This document shows positions 23,651 to 36,674 of a stretch of DNA of 64,000 nucleotides, piece by piece. Every line of letters starts with the position of its first letter. Position 1 is the first letter of the stretch. The notes under the pieces were generated by a model that made no database searches, had not been told where the DNA came from, and was given only the letters and a program-made list of their open reading frames with translations. Position numbers and translations under genes: made by a program. The DNA is from Agrocybe praecox. Its lineage: Eukaryota > Basidiomycota > Agaricomycetes > Agaricales > Agrocybaceae. The stretch covers positions 2,790,001 through 2,854,000 of the forward strand of contig OZ024842.1 of the NCBI GenBank assembly GCA_964017145.1. The letters are read 5' to 3'.

Positions 23651-24140
23651 ATATTGGTGCCACCAGATTACCTCCTTTTTCTTATCTCTTTGGTAAAAGG
23701 GGTCCTTTTCACTAGCTAAACAAAACCACCAGACCGATTTTTGATATCTTCAAAACTGGTGGAGATAAAAAACCTCATGACCCCCAATTTGGCCGCCTTA
23801 TGTAAGATTTGCTATATATAAGGTATGTACATATATAGATGCAGTAACGTGACCATATTTTAATCAAACTGCCTTGCGAACGACTCAGGAACTCGTCGGT
23901 GTAAGGTGTATTTCCTTGAGCTGAACTGTTGGACCCGGGGATTTGCAGCTGAGCGCTGCTTCGACTTGCTTTCATACCGCATTGCAGGAGAAAAAAGATA
24001 GTAAATTCACCGATTTTTTTTGTTATTCATTACTACTTTGCGATTTGGTTCTCTTCCAACTTCAACCACGTGTATTTTAGGACCTCGTTGGGCCTAGATC
24101 AGAGGTATATATTTCAAAAAATTTCCGCGGCCAAATTGGC

Positions 24141-24179
24141 CGTTGTTCAAAAGTAGTGGTGACTAGGTTTTGTGCACCA
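24141..24179 (-). repeat. Right terminal inverted repeat
   Basis: 39 bp inverted copy of the left end, followed by TA; the last bases read TTTTGTGCACCA. Confidence 0.9.
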
Positions 24180-24745
24180 TAGCATCCTCGGTGCTCGCCT
24201 CGGCCCTTGTTTCAGAAAGGGCAATTTATTTGCCAACTTTATCCTACATATGTACTAGACGCTACTTAGATATCTGATAAGGCCGAGCCAGTTAACCAAG
24301 AATCGAAAATAGATTCTTGGATGAGAAATGATCAATGAAGATTGTTGCAAGAGAGCGTACAGCGATGCAGGACTCATTAATTGCATTAACATATCCTTCA
24401 GTCTGCAGGTTTTCCTCCACGTAAAATGGATTTTTGGCCCCATCCTTCCATCCATTTCTAGATCGCCATAAGTTTATTAAATCGTTTGAAATTCAGCGAG
24501 ATCATCTTGGATTAAGGCCTTCTTTCGATAAATCAGGTTATATTGACTTTCCAAGTATTCATTTCAAGGGGTTGATATATAGGGTGTTCCAGCCTCGGAA
24601 GGAGATCGACTCCAACTTAACCGTATGATAGTAGAGAACTGCAGGCTTTCCATGTCCTGTATCTCCTCATCGTTCGCCGCGGTGTTTGTGACAACGACCA
24701 ATTTTAACATACTGATTATCAACCTACAGCCCTAATGACGCCCCA

Positions 24746-26047
24746 TTAAACCGTTTTCGGGATGCCTGAATAGGTATTTGCACTCACTAAACAGGACAAC
24801 ACAGAAATAAATGCCCTAGACAGGGAAGAGTTTCCCGTGGTCAATTTCGACTATTCCTAACATTTTTCACTTACGGAAACACAGCATGGGCGGAGTCGTG
24901 CATAAATTCGAGCCGCGCATAAATAATTGTGCCTATCAGGACACCTGTTGTAGTATTTTTAGTACTTGTGTCCAATTATGAAAAGGTTTTTGCCTAAACT
25001 TGCCAACTATCACGGTGAAAGTAGTAGCTCCATCTCGACAGAGCAGAGACACTAATGCTGTCCTCGCCCATCCATCGCGGACAGCGACAACGTGTTTGAA
25101 GAGGGTAAGCCCCAATATGATAGCTTGTAGGATAATTTCGCCCATACTACACGCAACAAACCACTTGTCATGATGTTTATTCAAATAAAAGATGATTGCT
25201 CACATGAAAAAGTACATAATTGTGGTCGGTATATATTCGTTTAAACATGAATCGTTGAATGCTTGGTCGGGGACAGTCATAATGGCACCAGCAGTCGAGA
25301 GACTTATTCGAAAGATCATCAAGAAAAAGAACAGAAGTACTATCCATTTTCTCCTGTTATAGAAAGCGTAAACTGGATTTACAGAGGTTATGATATTTTG
25401 CTGAAAGAAACGAAATATGTTTTTTGGAAAAAACACACCTCTAATCATCAGAATCAAGTCCACTGCACCCAACAGGAAGTATACTGCCAATGCTTGATAA
25501 GACAACCATAGGCGACATGTCTCTGTAGGAACAGGATATCGAACTGCCAGGACTCTCGAGATTATAACGTTGCAACTATGCTCTATAACTTATATAAAGT
25601 GCGCGAATATTTTAACGAATTGTACTCACATTTGAATTGCCAAAGCGAAGTATCGCGTAAAGAAATATAGGAATTTAATCATAGTCCTTTTGCGTGGCCA
25701 TCTATTGCAACGGGGAGACCGTCAGAATCAGCTTGCAGTAAAGTAGGCATCCAATCCTAACACCGTGTCGACCTCATCCTGTAGAGTGATTAATATTTCC
25801 CAGCAGCAAAACGTCAGAGCAGCAACTATGTAACACAAAGATTAATGCGTAATGGAAAGAGAAGTTACATAAGGCGTACTTGATGCGGTCTGCAAGGTGC
25901 ATAGTGCCATTTATCACAACCAGAACTACGCCGCCTGAAACCTGGGCCTGAAGTTCCAACGGATGGGATGCGACTGAAATGGTTCTGTACCTGATCAACT
26001 TGCATCGGTGACGGAACGGCTAGGGTTAAGAGAGTATGTCCATTCAT
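24746..26047 (-). CDS. DUF6533-type multi-pass membrane protein
   Basis: DUF6533 proteins are an expanded agaricomycete family of membrane proteins of unknown function. Reconstruction from ATG 26047 (MNGHTLLTLAVPSPMQ) gives RIKYAFAALTFCCWEILITL, QDEVDTVWPRKRTMIKFLYF and FTRYFALAIQM. It continues ETCRLWLSYQALAVYFLLGA, LILMIRVYAFYNRRKWIVLL, then MGEIILQAIILGLTLFKHVV and LIGTIIYARLEFMHDSAHAV. It ends FISVLSCLVSANTYSGIPKT then TAA. The pattern is short helices with EV-W, CRLW and LILMIRVYAFYNR motifs, and most introns are 40-65 bp with matching phase. About six or seven hydrophobic segments are visible. The C-terminal motif usually reading CRLILNLR in this family is degenerate here (CLVSANTYSG). 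The N-terminal exon is the least certain part. Confidence 0.78.
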
Positions 26048-26504
26048 TCGGCAATCGACTAAAATCGTTGGTATTTCCCAAGGAACCCACGCCCGTGGTT
26101 CAGGAGCATAAATCCTTCATCGAATAAGTAAGGAGATCCGTATCATGAGTGCAACACACCTAGCTTAGGTACGGCACCGGTGAGAGTACCGACGAAGAGC
26201 AGACTTCGTATTATTTGTGCGCCTTATAAGTTACGAGGCGTGACTCAAAAAATGTTATTGCTATCATATTGAAACAAGAACAGTTTATCGTCGATAGAGA
26301 ATACAGCATTTCCCATTCCAGAAACCATGTTCAGCACCCGTCGAGATGAAATCTTGTTCATACTGATCATCTTATGCGATGGGGCCTTATATTTTTGCAA
26401 CCAAATGTGAAAGCAAGCATTGGGTCAAAGGATTTTACAACAAAATGCAAATGATATTGGGCGCCTCGGTCCACGTACGGTACTGCAAAAAGAGAAAGAG
26501 AAAA
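26048..26504. other. Intergenic, no feature seen
   Basis: About 460 bp between the DUF6533 start and the rps8 stop, both on the minus strand. No coding or repeat signal was recognised. Confidence 0.4.
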
Positions 26505-27414
26505 TCAAGCATGATGGGCGTGCTTCTGCTTTCCGGTCCTCAACTTCCTGAGGTAGAACTGGATATGTGAAGTTAACACTGGTTCTTCAATTAGGGCGTA
26601 TCAATTACTAACCTCTAGCTCTTTTCCTTCAAGAATGTAACCATCAGCACGGCCGGATTGTCCGGGACGACTTGAGATAGCGGCGTAGAGGCGACCGGCA
26701 GCGAATTGAGACTCGAGCAGGGGATCGATTTTAGCCTCTGTAACAAACTTTAATACCATACAGACGACAAAGCGGGACAAACTCACCCTTTTTCTTGGCG
26801 TCCAAGTTGCGCTGGGCATGATTCGACAGTTTCACAGGTTCAGCGCCAGCATCAGCGGGAGCAGAGGCCTTGCCCTTTTTGGTGACGGGTTGAGCGTACT
26901 AAAATCCTGTATTTAGATTATATCGCTTAATCGAATGCTTGAGATACTCACGTGCGACTCGTACCACTGGCGGAAAGGAGCAGCATCAACCTGGATGATG
27001 GCGTTCTTGACAAGGGTGTTGGTGCGGACGAGTTCGTTGTTGGATGCGTTGTAGACCTGATCCAAAAATTTAAGCCGAATTCCCGATGTTTATAATCTTT
27101 CAGGACATACAACACTGATAATTCTTGTCTTGCGGGTGGTGTGCTCAGATCCCCATGCAAAGTTACCGCTCTCAAGACGAAGGGCACGGTACTTGACGTT
27201 TCCACCTCGGACACGAACGGTGTGGACACGCTTGGCTCCAAGTTTGGTGCTAGCGGGTTGACGGCCAAGCTCGAACTTTCTCTTCTTGCGGTAGTGGGCA
27301 CGTTGGGCACCGGTCTCCGAGCGCTTGTGGCGTGATGTGCGCGAGATACCTGTTATAATACAGCATTAGGGACGCTTCAGACGGTCATAAAACGATTCGG
27401 CAGCACTGACCCAT
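26505..27414 (-). CDS. rps8: 40S ribosomal protein eS8 (Rps8)
   Basis: eS8 is an 18S-binding protein of the small subunit body. The start codon is followed at once by an intron (ATGG, then GTCAGTGC). Exons then read [100 protein letters not shown] and [21 protein letters not shown] final small exon, [17 protein letters not shown], ends in TGA at 26505. These are family-diagnostic blocks. The length of about 205 residues is normal. It diverges from the UGPase paralogue, with 373 bp between the two starts. Confidence 0.97.
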
Positions 27415-27787
27415 GTCGAAGAGTCTTGAGGATGGGGGTCTAGTTGAGCAGTCAAGGTTTGTGATGATACCGTGAATTAAGGTTCATTACAAATTCAAAC
27501 ACAGTTCGGCAAACTCCGATATGCGATCATTTCGACTCTCGCCCCCCGCGCGTTAACACAACGTCTACCGTCTTGCAATCCATATCTGTTCTCTGTTTTA
27601 CTTGATGAGCTCGTGCTTGATTATATCGGGAAGAGACGGGATACCACATATCACACCTAGGATCATGTCGCTGCCAACACCTATACCATGAGCCAACGTT
27701 TATCGCGCAGCACCCGTGCGTTATCAGCATGGCTAGGCGTATATTACATCCAATCCATGAATTCTCCTCCAGCACATTCAGCAAATT
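27415..27787. promoter_or_regulatory. Shared upstream region, rps8 / UGPase paralogue
   Basis: This 373-bp divergent intergenic segment must hold the promoters of both flanking genes. A CT/GA asymmetry is visible near 27530-27600. No specific factor site can be assigned with confidence. Confidence 0.5.
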
Positions 27788-30034
27788 ATGCCTCTATTCA
27801 AGCAACCTTTCATTCGCTTCCGTCGTCGTAATATCAAGTACTTTGCTGATCTTCCGGCTGCCGATGTAGCAGCACCTATTTGCGATGACCTTGACAAACT
27901 TGTACGAACAATACCTCCACGAGATCTTCATGGTAGAAAGGTCTGTTCATCGTTCCAGTAAATGAACTACTCTCACTTGTCTCAGGCATTTATTTCTGAG
28001 ATGGGGTCATTCCTATCTCTATATAAACGCTACAAACAGGAGCTTGCATCTGGATCGTCTTTGTCAGTTAATCTCCAAGTTTTTCATTAATTATACATTA
28101 AGCACCACAAAACTTTAGGGAGTGGAAGGAAGTACGGCCACTATCAAATGACCAGGTCGTTTGTTATGAAAGCCTTCCTAGTCCGGACATGCAAACTTCA
28201 ACTCTGAACAAGCTTGCCGTTTTAAAAGTAAATGGCGGTTTGGGCACTACTATGGGTTGGTGTCTTTTTACATATTCTTATATATCTTAACCGTTTATTT
28301 AGGGATGAACGGAGCAAAAAGCGCGCTTGAAGTGCAGAACAATCTTACATTTCTTGATCTCGTAGTTCAACAGGTTGAACATCTGAATACCACGCATAAT
28401 GCAGACGTTCCCCTCTTGCTGATGACTTCCTTCAATACCGAAGGAGATACCTTGGCCATCGTAAAGAAATACGTCAATAGACAAGTGAAAATTACGACCT
28501 TCAATCAGTCACGGTATCCTCGATTACTCCAGGAAACATTGCTTCCATTGGCCCGAAGCGTCCAGGAGTCCAAAGCAGCTTGGTATCCACCGGGACATGG
28601 AGACATGTTTATTTCTCTATATCGATCAGGCGTTCTCGATCGATTGCTCATGGAAGGAAAGGAGTACATTTTCGCCTCCAACTCTGACAACCTTGGTGCA
28701 GTGTTAGTGCATTCTTTAGCTCTGTATAGGGTTGAAATGGATGATCCCAACCTTTCATTCAACAGGGTGGATCCCCGCATTTTGCAATACATGATCAAGT
28801 CTCAAAGCGAGTTTCTAATGGAAGTTACTAGCAAGACTAAATCTGACATCAAAGTTAGTTTCTTCCATATTGTCCCCTCATTTTCGTCGTTTTAATGAGT
28901 CCCTGCCACTTTCTCTTTCTCACCAGGGAGGAATACTTCTCAGTTGAGTGCTTTTACGATTGCGGCGGCCTCTTCGCTAACTGATGTGGTCGACCTATTA
29001 TAGATTACGCAGGCTCTGTTCGTTTAATTGAAACGACGCAAGTACCCGAAGCCTTCATGGAGGAATTTAATCAATGTATGTTAGAAACAAGCATGTGTGT
29101 GTGTGTGTTGATCTGACTGTGCCATAGCTCGCGATTTTCGAATGTTCAATACGAATAACCTGTGGATCAATATCAGAGGTACTTGTTTCCAAAGATTTCA
29201 TGTAGGTATATATTCACCATCACCCATAGCATTGAAGCGTGTTTTACAAGCCGGTGATATGGCCTTGGATATTATATCTACAACCAAAAACTTGGATGAT
29301 GGCCGGGTTGTGTTGCAGGTAGGTTCATGATCGATATGTGTCTGTCTCGTTTGAATAACTGTTGTTATAGTTGGAAACTGCCGCAGGCTCCGCCATACGC
29401 CACTTTCAGAATGCTCATGGTGTACATGTCCCCCGTTCCCGATTTTTGCCCGTTAAAGATTGCTCAGACCTCCTTTTGGTCAAAAGCGATGTGTTCATGA
29501 TTGAACATGGCCGCCTCGTTGCAAATGATCGACGCATGTTTGGCATCCTTCCCGTTATTAAACTTGGTGGTCACTTCAAGAAGGTGAATGCGTTGTCACA
29601 TTGCTTGCACTGGTGACTGTACATACATTGAGACTAATTTGCTTCGTGCCAAATAGATTCAACAATTTCAGCAACGGTTCAAACAAATCCCACACATGGT
29701 CGAACTTGACCACCTCACCGTCGCTGGCGACGTCCACTTTGGTAGAAATGTCACTTTGAGAGGAACCGTCATTAGTTCGTTTTTCCAACTCTAATCTAGT
29801 CATGGCATTTATAGGCACTACGTATCCAGTTGTTGCCAACGAAGGCCAGCGAATTGATATCCCGGATGGATGCATTCTAGAAAACCGTAAGTCATTCTCT
29901 ACAAACAGAATACAATGCATTTTGACCACTTCTCAGGTCTTGTTTCTGGTAATTTGAACGTGATTGTGCGTATATTTATGTTTGGAGCAGAGTTCTCACT
30001 AACTACTCGTCTTAATTTTTATTAGGAACTTTAG
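27788..30034 (+). CDS. UTP-glucose-1-phosphate uridylyltransferase, divergent paralogue
   Basis: The reaction is UTP + glucose-1-phosphate to UDP-glucose + PPi, supplying glucans, glycogen and glycoproteins. ATG 27788 opens [20 protein letters not shown], then [16 protein letters not shown]. Conserved blocks follow: [20 protein letters not shown] (uridine-binding loop), [90 protein letters not shown] (catalytic Lys) and [20 protein letters not shown]. It ends NLNVIEL. It is full length (about 500 residues) with no broken motif, but differs from the gene at 33451-35448: GGILLNYAGSV versus GGTLIDYEGSI. It also has extra introns near the 3' end, leaving a final coding exon of only 9 bases (GAACTTTAG). 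Confidence 0.92.
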
Positions 30035-30662
30035 CCGCGAAATTCTGGATTTCATCTGTTTGTTTGAGGTGGTTGAACGCTATGTGTTTTACGTATATAT
30101 TTATTTTTTACTCCTCATTCACCGCTCGATCGTGAGTCCAGTTACGCTGGTCGTTGTTTCCGGTATCACTTGATATCTTAGCGTGTGAACAAAACCTTCT
30201 TTTTCCTCGAAAATTTGAAGCAATCACAACATTTTGCCCAGGGTCGCCTGTCTCATCGTTGTATGCATCTTGCAAGAAGTTGGCAGAAGTTCCTAAATAT
30301 TGGTATCGGGTACCCTTGTTCAAATGACTCTACTTCAAACTTATCAGTTATACCAACGGGCACGTCGCCATGTCGGGATATGTGTCAAGCACACATGGGG
30401 GTAGTTTGCTCATTCTCGTAATTAGTCTGACAACGTTAGTATCGGCTGGTGTGATGCGTAACAGTGTAAGGGCTCAAACGTGAGTTTAGACTGCGTCCTT
30501 TCCCAATTAATTCCTATTCCTATTCTTCCTCATTCTCCTATTTAATTACAGTTTGATATCGTCAGGGTAGACACATATCGAGGCGATGATCATTGTCCAT
30601 AAATTCAACGGTTCAATGTTTACTACGAATTCTTCCTTCCCCTCTTCAACTCGGTGGCTGAT
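30035..30662. other. Intergenic between UGPase paralogue and second DUF6533 gene
   Basis: About 630 bp, both neighbours on the plus strand, so it should hold the DUF6533 promoter. Further upstream 5' exons of that gene cannot be excluded. Confidence 0.4.
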
Positions 30663-31921
30663 ATGGAACTCACTCGCGGTGCATCCTGTAAGCTTATATA
30701 CACCAGTTAGCTCCCGTACTCATACTGTTTACAGGTGCCGGTTTCATAGTAAACGTCTATGAACTTATCATCAATTTCCCGGAAGAAGTGGAATGTATAT
30801 GGATGTCAGTGTCACTCTCCTGTCCAGTTTAGCCTCCAACCTGCAATTGTGATTGTTGACGCGATCGTTACACCTTTCTTAGGTCCGGAAACTTTTCAGT
30901 ATTCCAAGTCCTCTACCTTTTTTCTCGCTACGGCGCATTTCTTGCTCACATGTTTGTCCTTCACTGCAAAGGGTGTATGTGTGCGATTAATTACTGAGCT
31001 CTTTGAACATAGACAGAACTTTATAATTGCCGAAAGGTTTCAGTATTTGGACCCAACTTTACCACCCCCTCCAGAACTTCACCACTGGGTTTTGTGTAAA
31101 TTCTTGATCTGGCTCGGGTTTATTGGCATTATCGATGCAGTGCTTTCGAAACAGGGTAAGATTTGTAGTTTTCTTTAAAATGTTGACAAACATTAATTGT
31201 ACGAACACTCGTAGCTTATTACCTTCACAACCGGAGGCGATCGATGCTAGTCCTCCTACTGCTTATCTGTTTTTGCAGATTAGCGATGATTTCTTATTTG
31301 TCAGTCGAGGCTATAAGGTATTTGAAAGTGACAACACCTATCAGTGGCCGTGATACCTTTCCGACTGAACTTGTGATTCCTTACTCGTAATATTTGTTGC
31401 AACCTCCTTTTTACACTTGCTAACCGCCATTTTTATTTTGACAGGATTGGCGAGATGTTTCTCCAATGCGTCCTCCTCTCTCTTTTGTTGACGAAGCAAG
31501 GTAGAACACCCATTGCGAGCAGATTAGCTGAAGGCGCCTTGGAGCTGAGCGTCATCACATTATGTACGGTTCTCACTACTACAGTCTAGGTTTCCTTTAT
31601 TGACGTCGCCTTGGAAAGTTCTTCTGATTGCAAACATTGCTTATACCCTAGGCAACAAAGCCTACGTTTTCGTATACCCGTGCGTGTCAAATTAATTCAT
31701 CCTCACACGAAAGGCTAATAACAATAACGCCCATATGCAGATCGTTCATTGCTGTCATGTCCTCACTCGTAAGTTCCACTTCAGCCGTGAAGGCGTATGG
31801 CTGACCAGAGAACTCTTCTCTCGACTCTTTTAGGCTTGTAGACTGATCCTGTCCACACAACGCGCCTGTTCAAGAAAACGCGAATCGCTAGTCGACTCGC
31901 GGAGCCTCGATTATGATCCCT
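30663..31921 (+). CDS. DUF6533-type multi-pass membrane protein
   Basis: This is a second member of the family seen at 24746-26047. Exons read MELTRGASCAGFIVNVYELI and NFPEEVECIWM, then SGNFSVFQVLYLFSRYGAFL. Next come ELHHWVLCKFLIWLGFIGII (DAVLSKQ follows), YYLHNRRRSMLVLLLLICFC, IGEMFLQCVLLSLLLTKQGR, WKVLLIANIAYTLGNKAYVF and FIAVMSSLACRLILSTQRAC. It ends SLDYDP before TAG at about 31921. The C terminus retains the family CRLIL motif, unlike the other copy. Introns between 31000 and 31440 are only roughly placed. The start ATG 30663 is the nearest that keeps phase with AGFIV; an earlier exon is possible. The topology of about six or seven helices is inferred from hydrophobicity. Confidence 0.75.
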
Positions 31922-33450
31922 AGGATCCGGAAAAAAAAATGTCGCGCGCACATACTTTATTAATTTAATATTAACACCTTTAACGCCCAGGAAGGATTGG
32001 CACGCCCCCATGGCCCAGCAGCAAACACGAACATCCCTCTTCCTTTTTTGCCTTCCCGGGAGACTGTCACACCGCAATATGTTATCACCTAACACGATAC
32101 ACGCGTGGCCTTATTTCATTCACAATGTATTACCAACACCCGGCACCACAGCACGCCTCGCAGCACATTATCAGCAGCAGCAGTAGCTACGTGACTGCAC
32201 ACCACACCATAGCTCCCAGATCCCCATACACGCCTCGGTAACTAATTGTAATGATCCACACCCACACTCCTTCCCCCACACGCAGACGTATTTCCACAAC
32301 ATATCTTTTTAGGAGATTAGACATCTATATCTATATATCGAACAGAACGTGTATCCTTCTAGGAAAATATATTATTACTACATGTTATAAACATATCCAA
32401 TCTCTCGGAGGATTCAGGAATTCAGGGTATTCAATATTCCATCCATCGATAATGTGCATACGTACATGTAAAAGAAGGAGGTAGAGGAGAGGGAGAATAA
32501 ATCAATTGAAAAGAACGAACGTGAATGGTACATATGGAATATGGGAGTACCTTCTACCAGTTCAATAACTTCGAATAACTTGAAGTAATCGATAATCACT
32601 GCCCAGTCCAAAATGTCGCAGCTGGAGGAACGAGTAACGGTACAATGCCGGTCTTTTCTCGGTCTTGCTTCTGTGTTATGCTTTATGTCGTCGGGACGCC
32701 GAAAACGGACAGTGAAGAACTGTTAGGCTAAGTATGTATCTGCATCGTATTAATACTAGACGTCGGACGCTGATCTGGTCGTTGCCGTTTTGAACGGTCG
32801 TATACAATAAATCCGAAACAAATCCGGGCCTGCAGGGAAGACGCAAGACGTTTGTCAAGAACTCGATGATCGACGATAGCGAAGCAAGGAAAACCACTTC
32901 GAAAGAAGTTATCCAAAATGCCGACGGGTATCCTCGACTCGACTATAAAATGAAAGAAAATCACACGCCGAGACATAGGCCAGAATAGATGCCAAAGAGA
33001 TGATAATTCTCTCCTCTATATACGTGTATGTATGTAGTAATATGCATTCCAAGAAGGGAAAAAAAACAGAAGAATTGAGTATGAAAAAAAAAAAAGATCG
33101 TTGTCGTCGTCGGGTAATATAGGTAAAGTTGCAAATTGAGACTTTATCGTAAAGAAAGAGCCAAGAACCAAAAAGTATAAGATTACGACGGGCATAAAAT
33201 GAACGAAAAGAGTGGATAGAAGACTAAAATAGAGGGGTAACATGTATGCGTTGTGAGTATAATTCGAGTCCGTCGTCTCCTTTCATTGGGCGTTTTTGTC
33301 GTTCAAAAAATTAAGAATGGGTACTTTAGTCCTCAACGCGAGTAAGAAGGGTAAATGATGTAGGACGCGCGAGGGAGATCGAGGCTTGTCTATTATATAA
33401 AGCGGGCGGTGTCGTTAGATGATGAGAGGGATATATGAATCACAATGGCT
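31922..33450. other. Convergent intergenic region, no gene seen
   Basis: About 1.5 kb between the stops of the second DUF6533 gene and UGP1. The region near 33000-33250 is T/C-rich on the minus strand. Frames of 60-104 codons have no splice structure or motif. Confidence 0.45.
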
Positions 33451-35448
<1,998 letters not shown>

Positions 35449-36674
35449 TGTTGGACTGAGGAGATGGTGGTGGTCAAGAGTCAAGAATGGAAGGAGTGTG
35501 AAAACGAACCGACCTGTTTATATGAACCGGGACGGTTGTGTTTGTGGAGATGAGCTGGGGGGGTGCAGAGTTTTGGCGTGGAAGCGGGAGGCGGGCTCTG
35601 TGATGACGTTGGGGGTGGTCGGGTTCTTCGCGAATTGGCTCAATTCGGTGGGCGGGCCGGAAGATGAGGAAAGGGCTGCGTCTGCTGCTGCTCGCTTTTA
35701 TAGTGATTAGGTCGTCGTACAAACGTGTCTGCATACATTGCAAGTAGTACGACTTTCCTCAATCGGCTCTTATATATACGTAAATCCCACCTTTATTTTA
35801 AATCAGGCCTCTTATCAGATCTACCTATGTCTTCGACGCGGCTAAAGGACCCCAGAGAGTCTCTCAGGAGAGCGCTTAGACAGCACGAGGCTTTCTAGAA
35901 TTTGTTCTAGCGGTTCGCTATAGTTACTAATATGGTCAATCCGGATGCCCTTGAAACAAGAACGCAAGTATGCGAGCCTCATTCCATACTGGGATTCGAC
36001 AACTTTCTTCCCCCATCCCTAATTGGCCCACATAGAAAAGTACCCTAAATGCATAACCGACCTTGAAGATATTATGGGCGCTTTCTGACATTGAAATAAT
36101 CTAGCTCTGTCCGAGATTCTTCAGAGTAAAGTCAGTCGTTGGAATTAAAAACATGTCCCCGGGGTCTCTCGTCGGGAGACATTGTTCCGCGCATTGTCCG
36201 GGCAAGAGGAACTATCACGTCGACGAATCGACAGATGCTTTTCGACGTGAGTAAATCAATCTTAAGGCCCAACATGAATTAACCGATACATTGCAATGTA
36301 AAGAAAGTTAACATTCCCATATAATCAACATGATCCACGAAAAATGACCGGTAAAAATACAACGGAAGAACATACAAGTACGTACGTGTACATAAGGTAC
36401 GCAGACCCTGCCCCTTGATATAAAAATCAACCAGCCCAAAATGATGAAGGGATAAAGAAGATAGCAAAGGGTACGAAAAATCTCATGTCGCCTTTATGAT
36501 TTCCACAAATACCACTCAATGGCCAAACAAAATCCTCTACCATCGACACTGACAACTGAACGCCGTTTAGACCTCTCCAAACTCTTCGTTGAGGAACTCG
36601 TATTTTATCCAGAGCCAATGTGGGCGGGAACGGACGGCACCGAGAAAGGAATTCGGCGTTTGACTTCCGTCCCG
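35449..36674. other. Intergenic: ugp1 upstream region
   Basis: About 1.2 kb, with the ugp1 promoter on the left and the 3' flank of the arrestin-like gene on the right. Plus-strand frames just left of here (35302-35710) are antisense shadows of ugp1 and its leader. No gene was seen. Confidence 0.45.

Larger units (their letters stand above)
23612..24179. mobile_element. Non-autonomous TIR DNA transposon (MITE-like, TA target duplication)
   Basis: A 39-bp terminal inverted repeat is directly visible. The left copy, 23612-23650, begins TGGTGCACAAAACCTAGTCA; the right copy, 24141-24179, is its reverse complement with a single mismatch at position 23. Each end is flanked by TA (23610-23611 and 24180-24181), the target duplication of the Tc1/mariner superfamily. 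A second, subterminal inverted repeat (CCAATTTGGCCGC) lies at 23784-23796 and 24128-24140. The 568-bp interior has no transposase frame, so it would need a transposase supplied elsewhere. The high TIR identity suggests a fairly recent insertion. Confidence 0.85.
22810..24745. other. Convergent intergenic region carrying a transposon
   Basis: About 1.9 kb lies between the stops of the WDR83 gene and the minus-strand DUF6533 gene. It contains the 568-bp TIR element at 23612-24179. The minus-strand frame at 22778-23218 has no splice or motif support. No other gene was seen. Confidence 0.5.

Noticed and set aside
36160..36182. Short hairpin GTCTC...GAGAC in the ugp1 upstream region
   Set aside because: A 5-bp stem is expected by chance.
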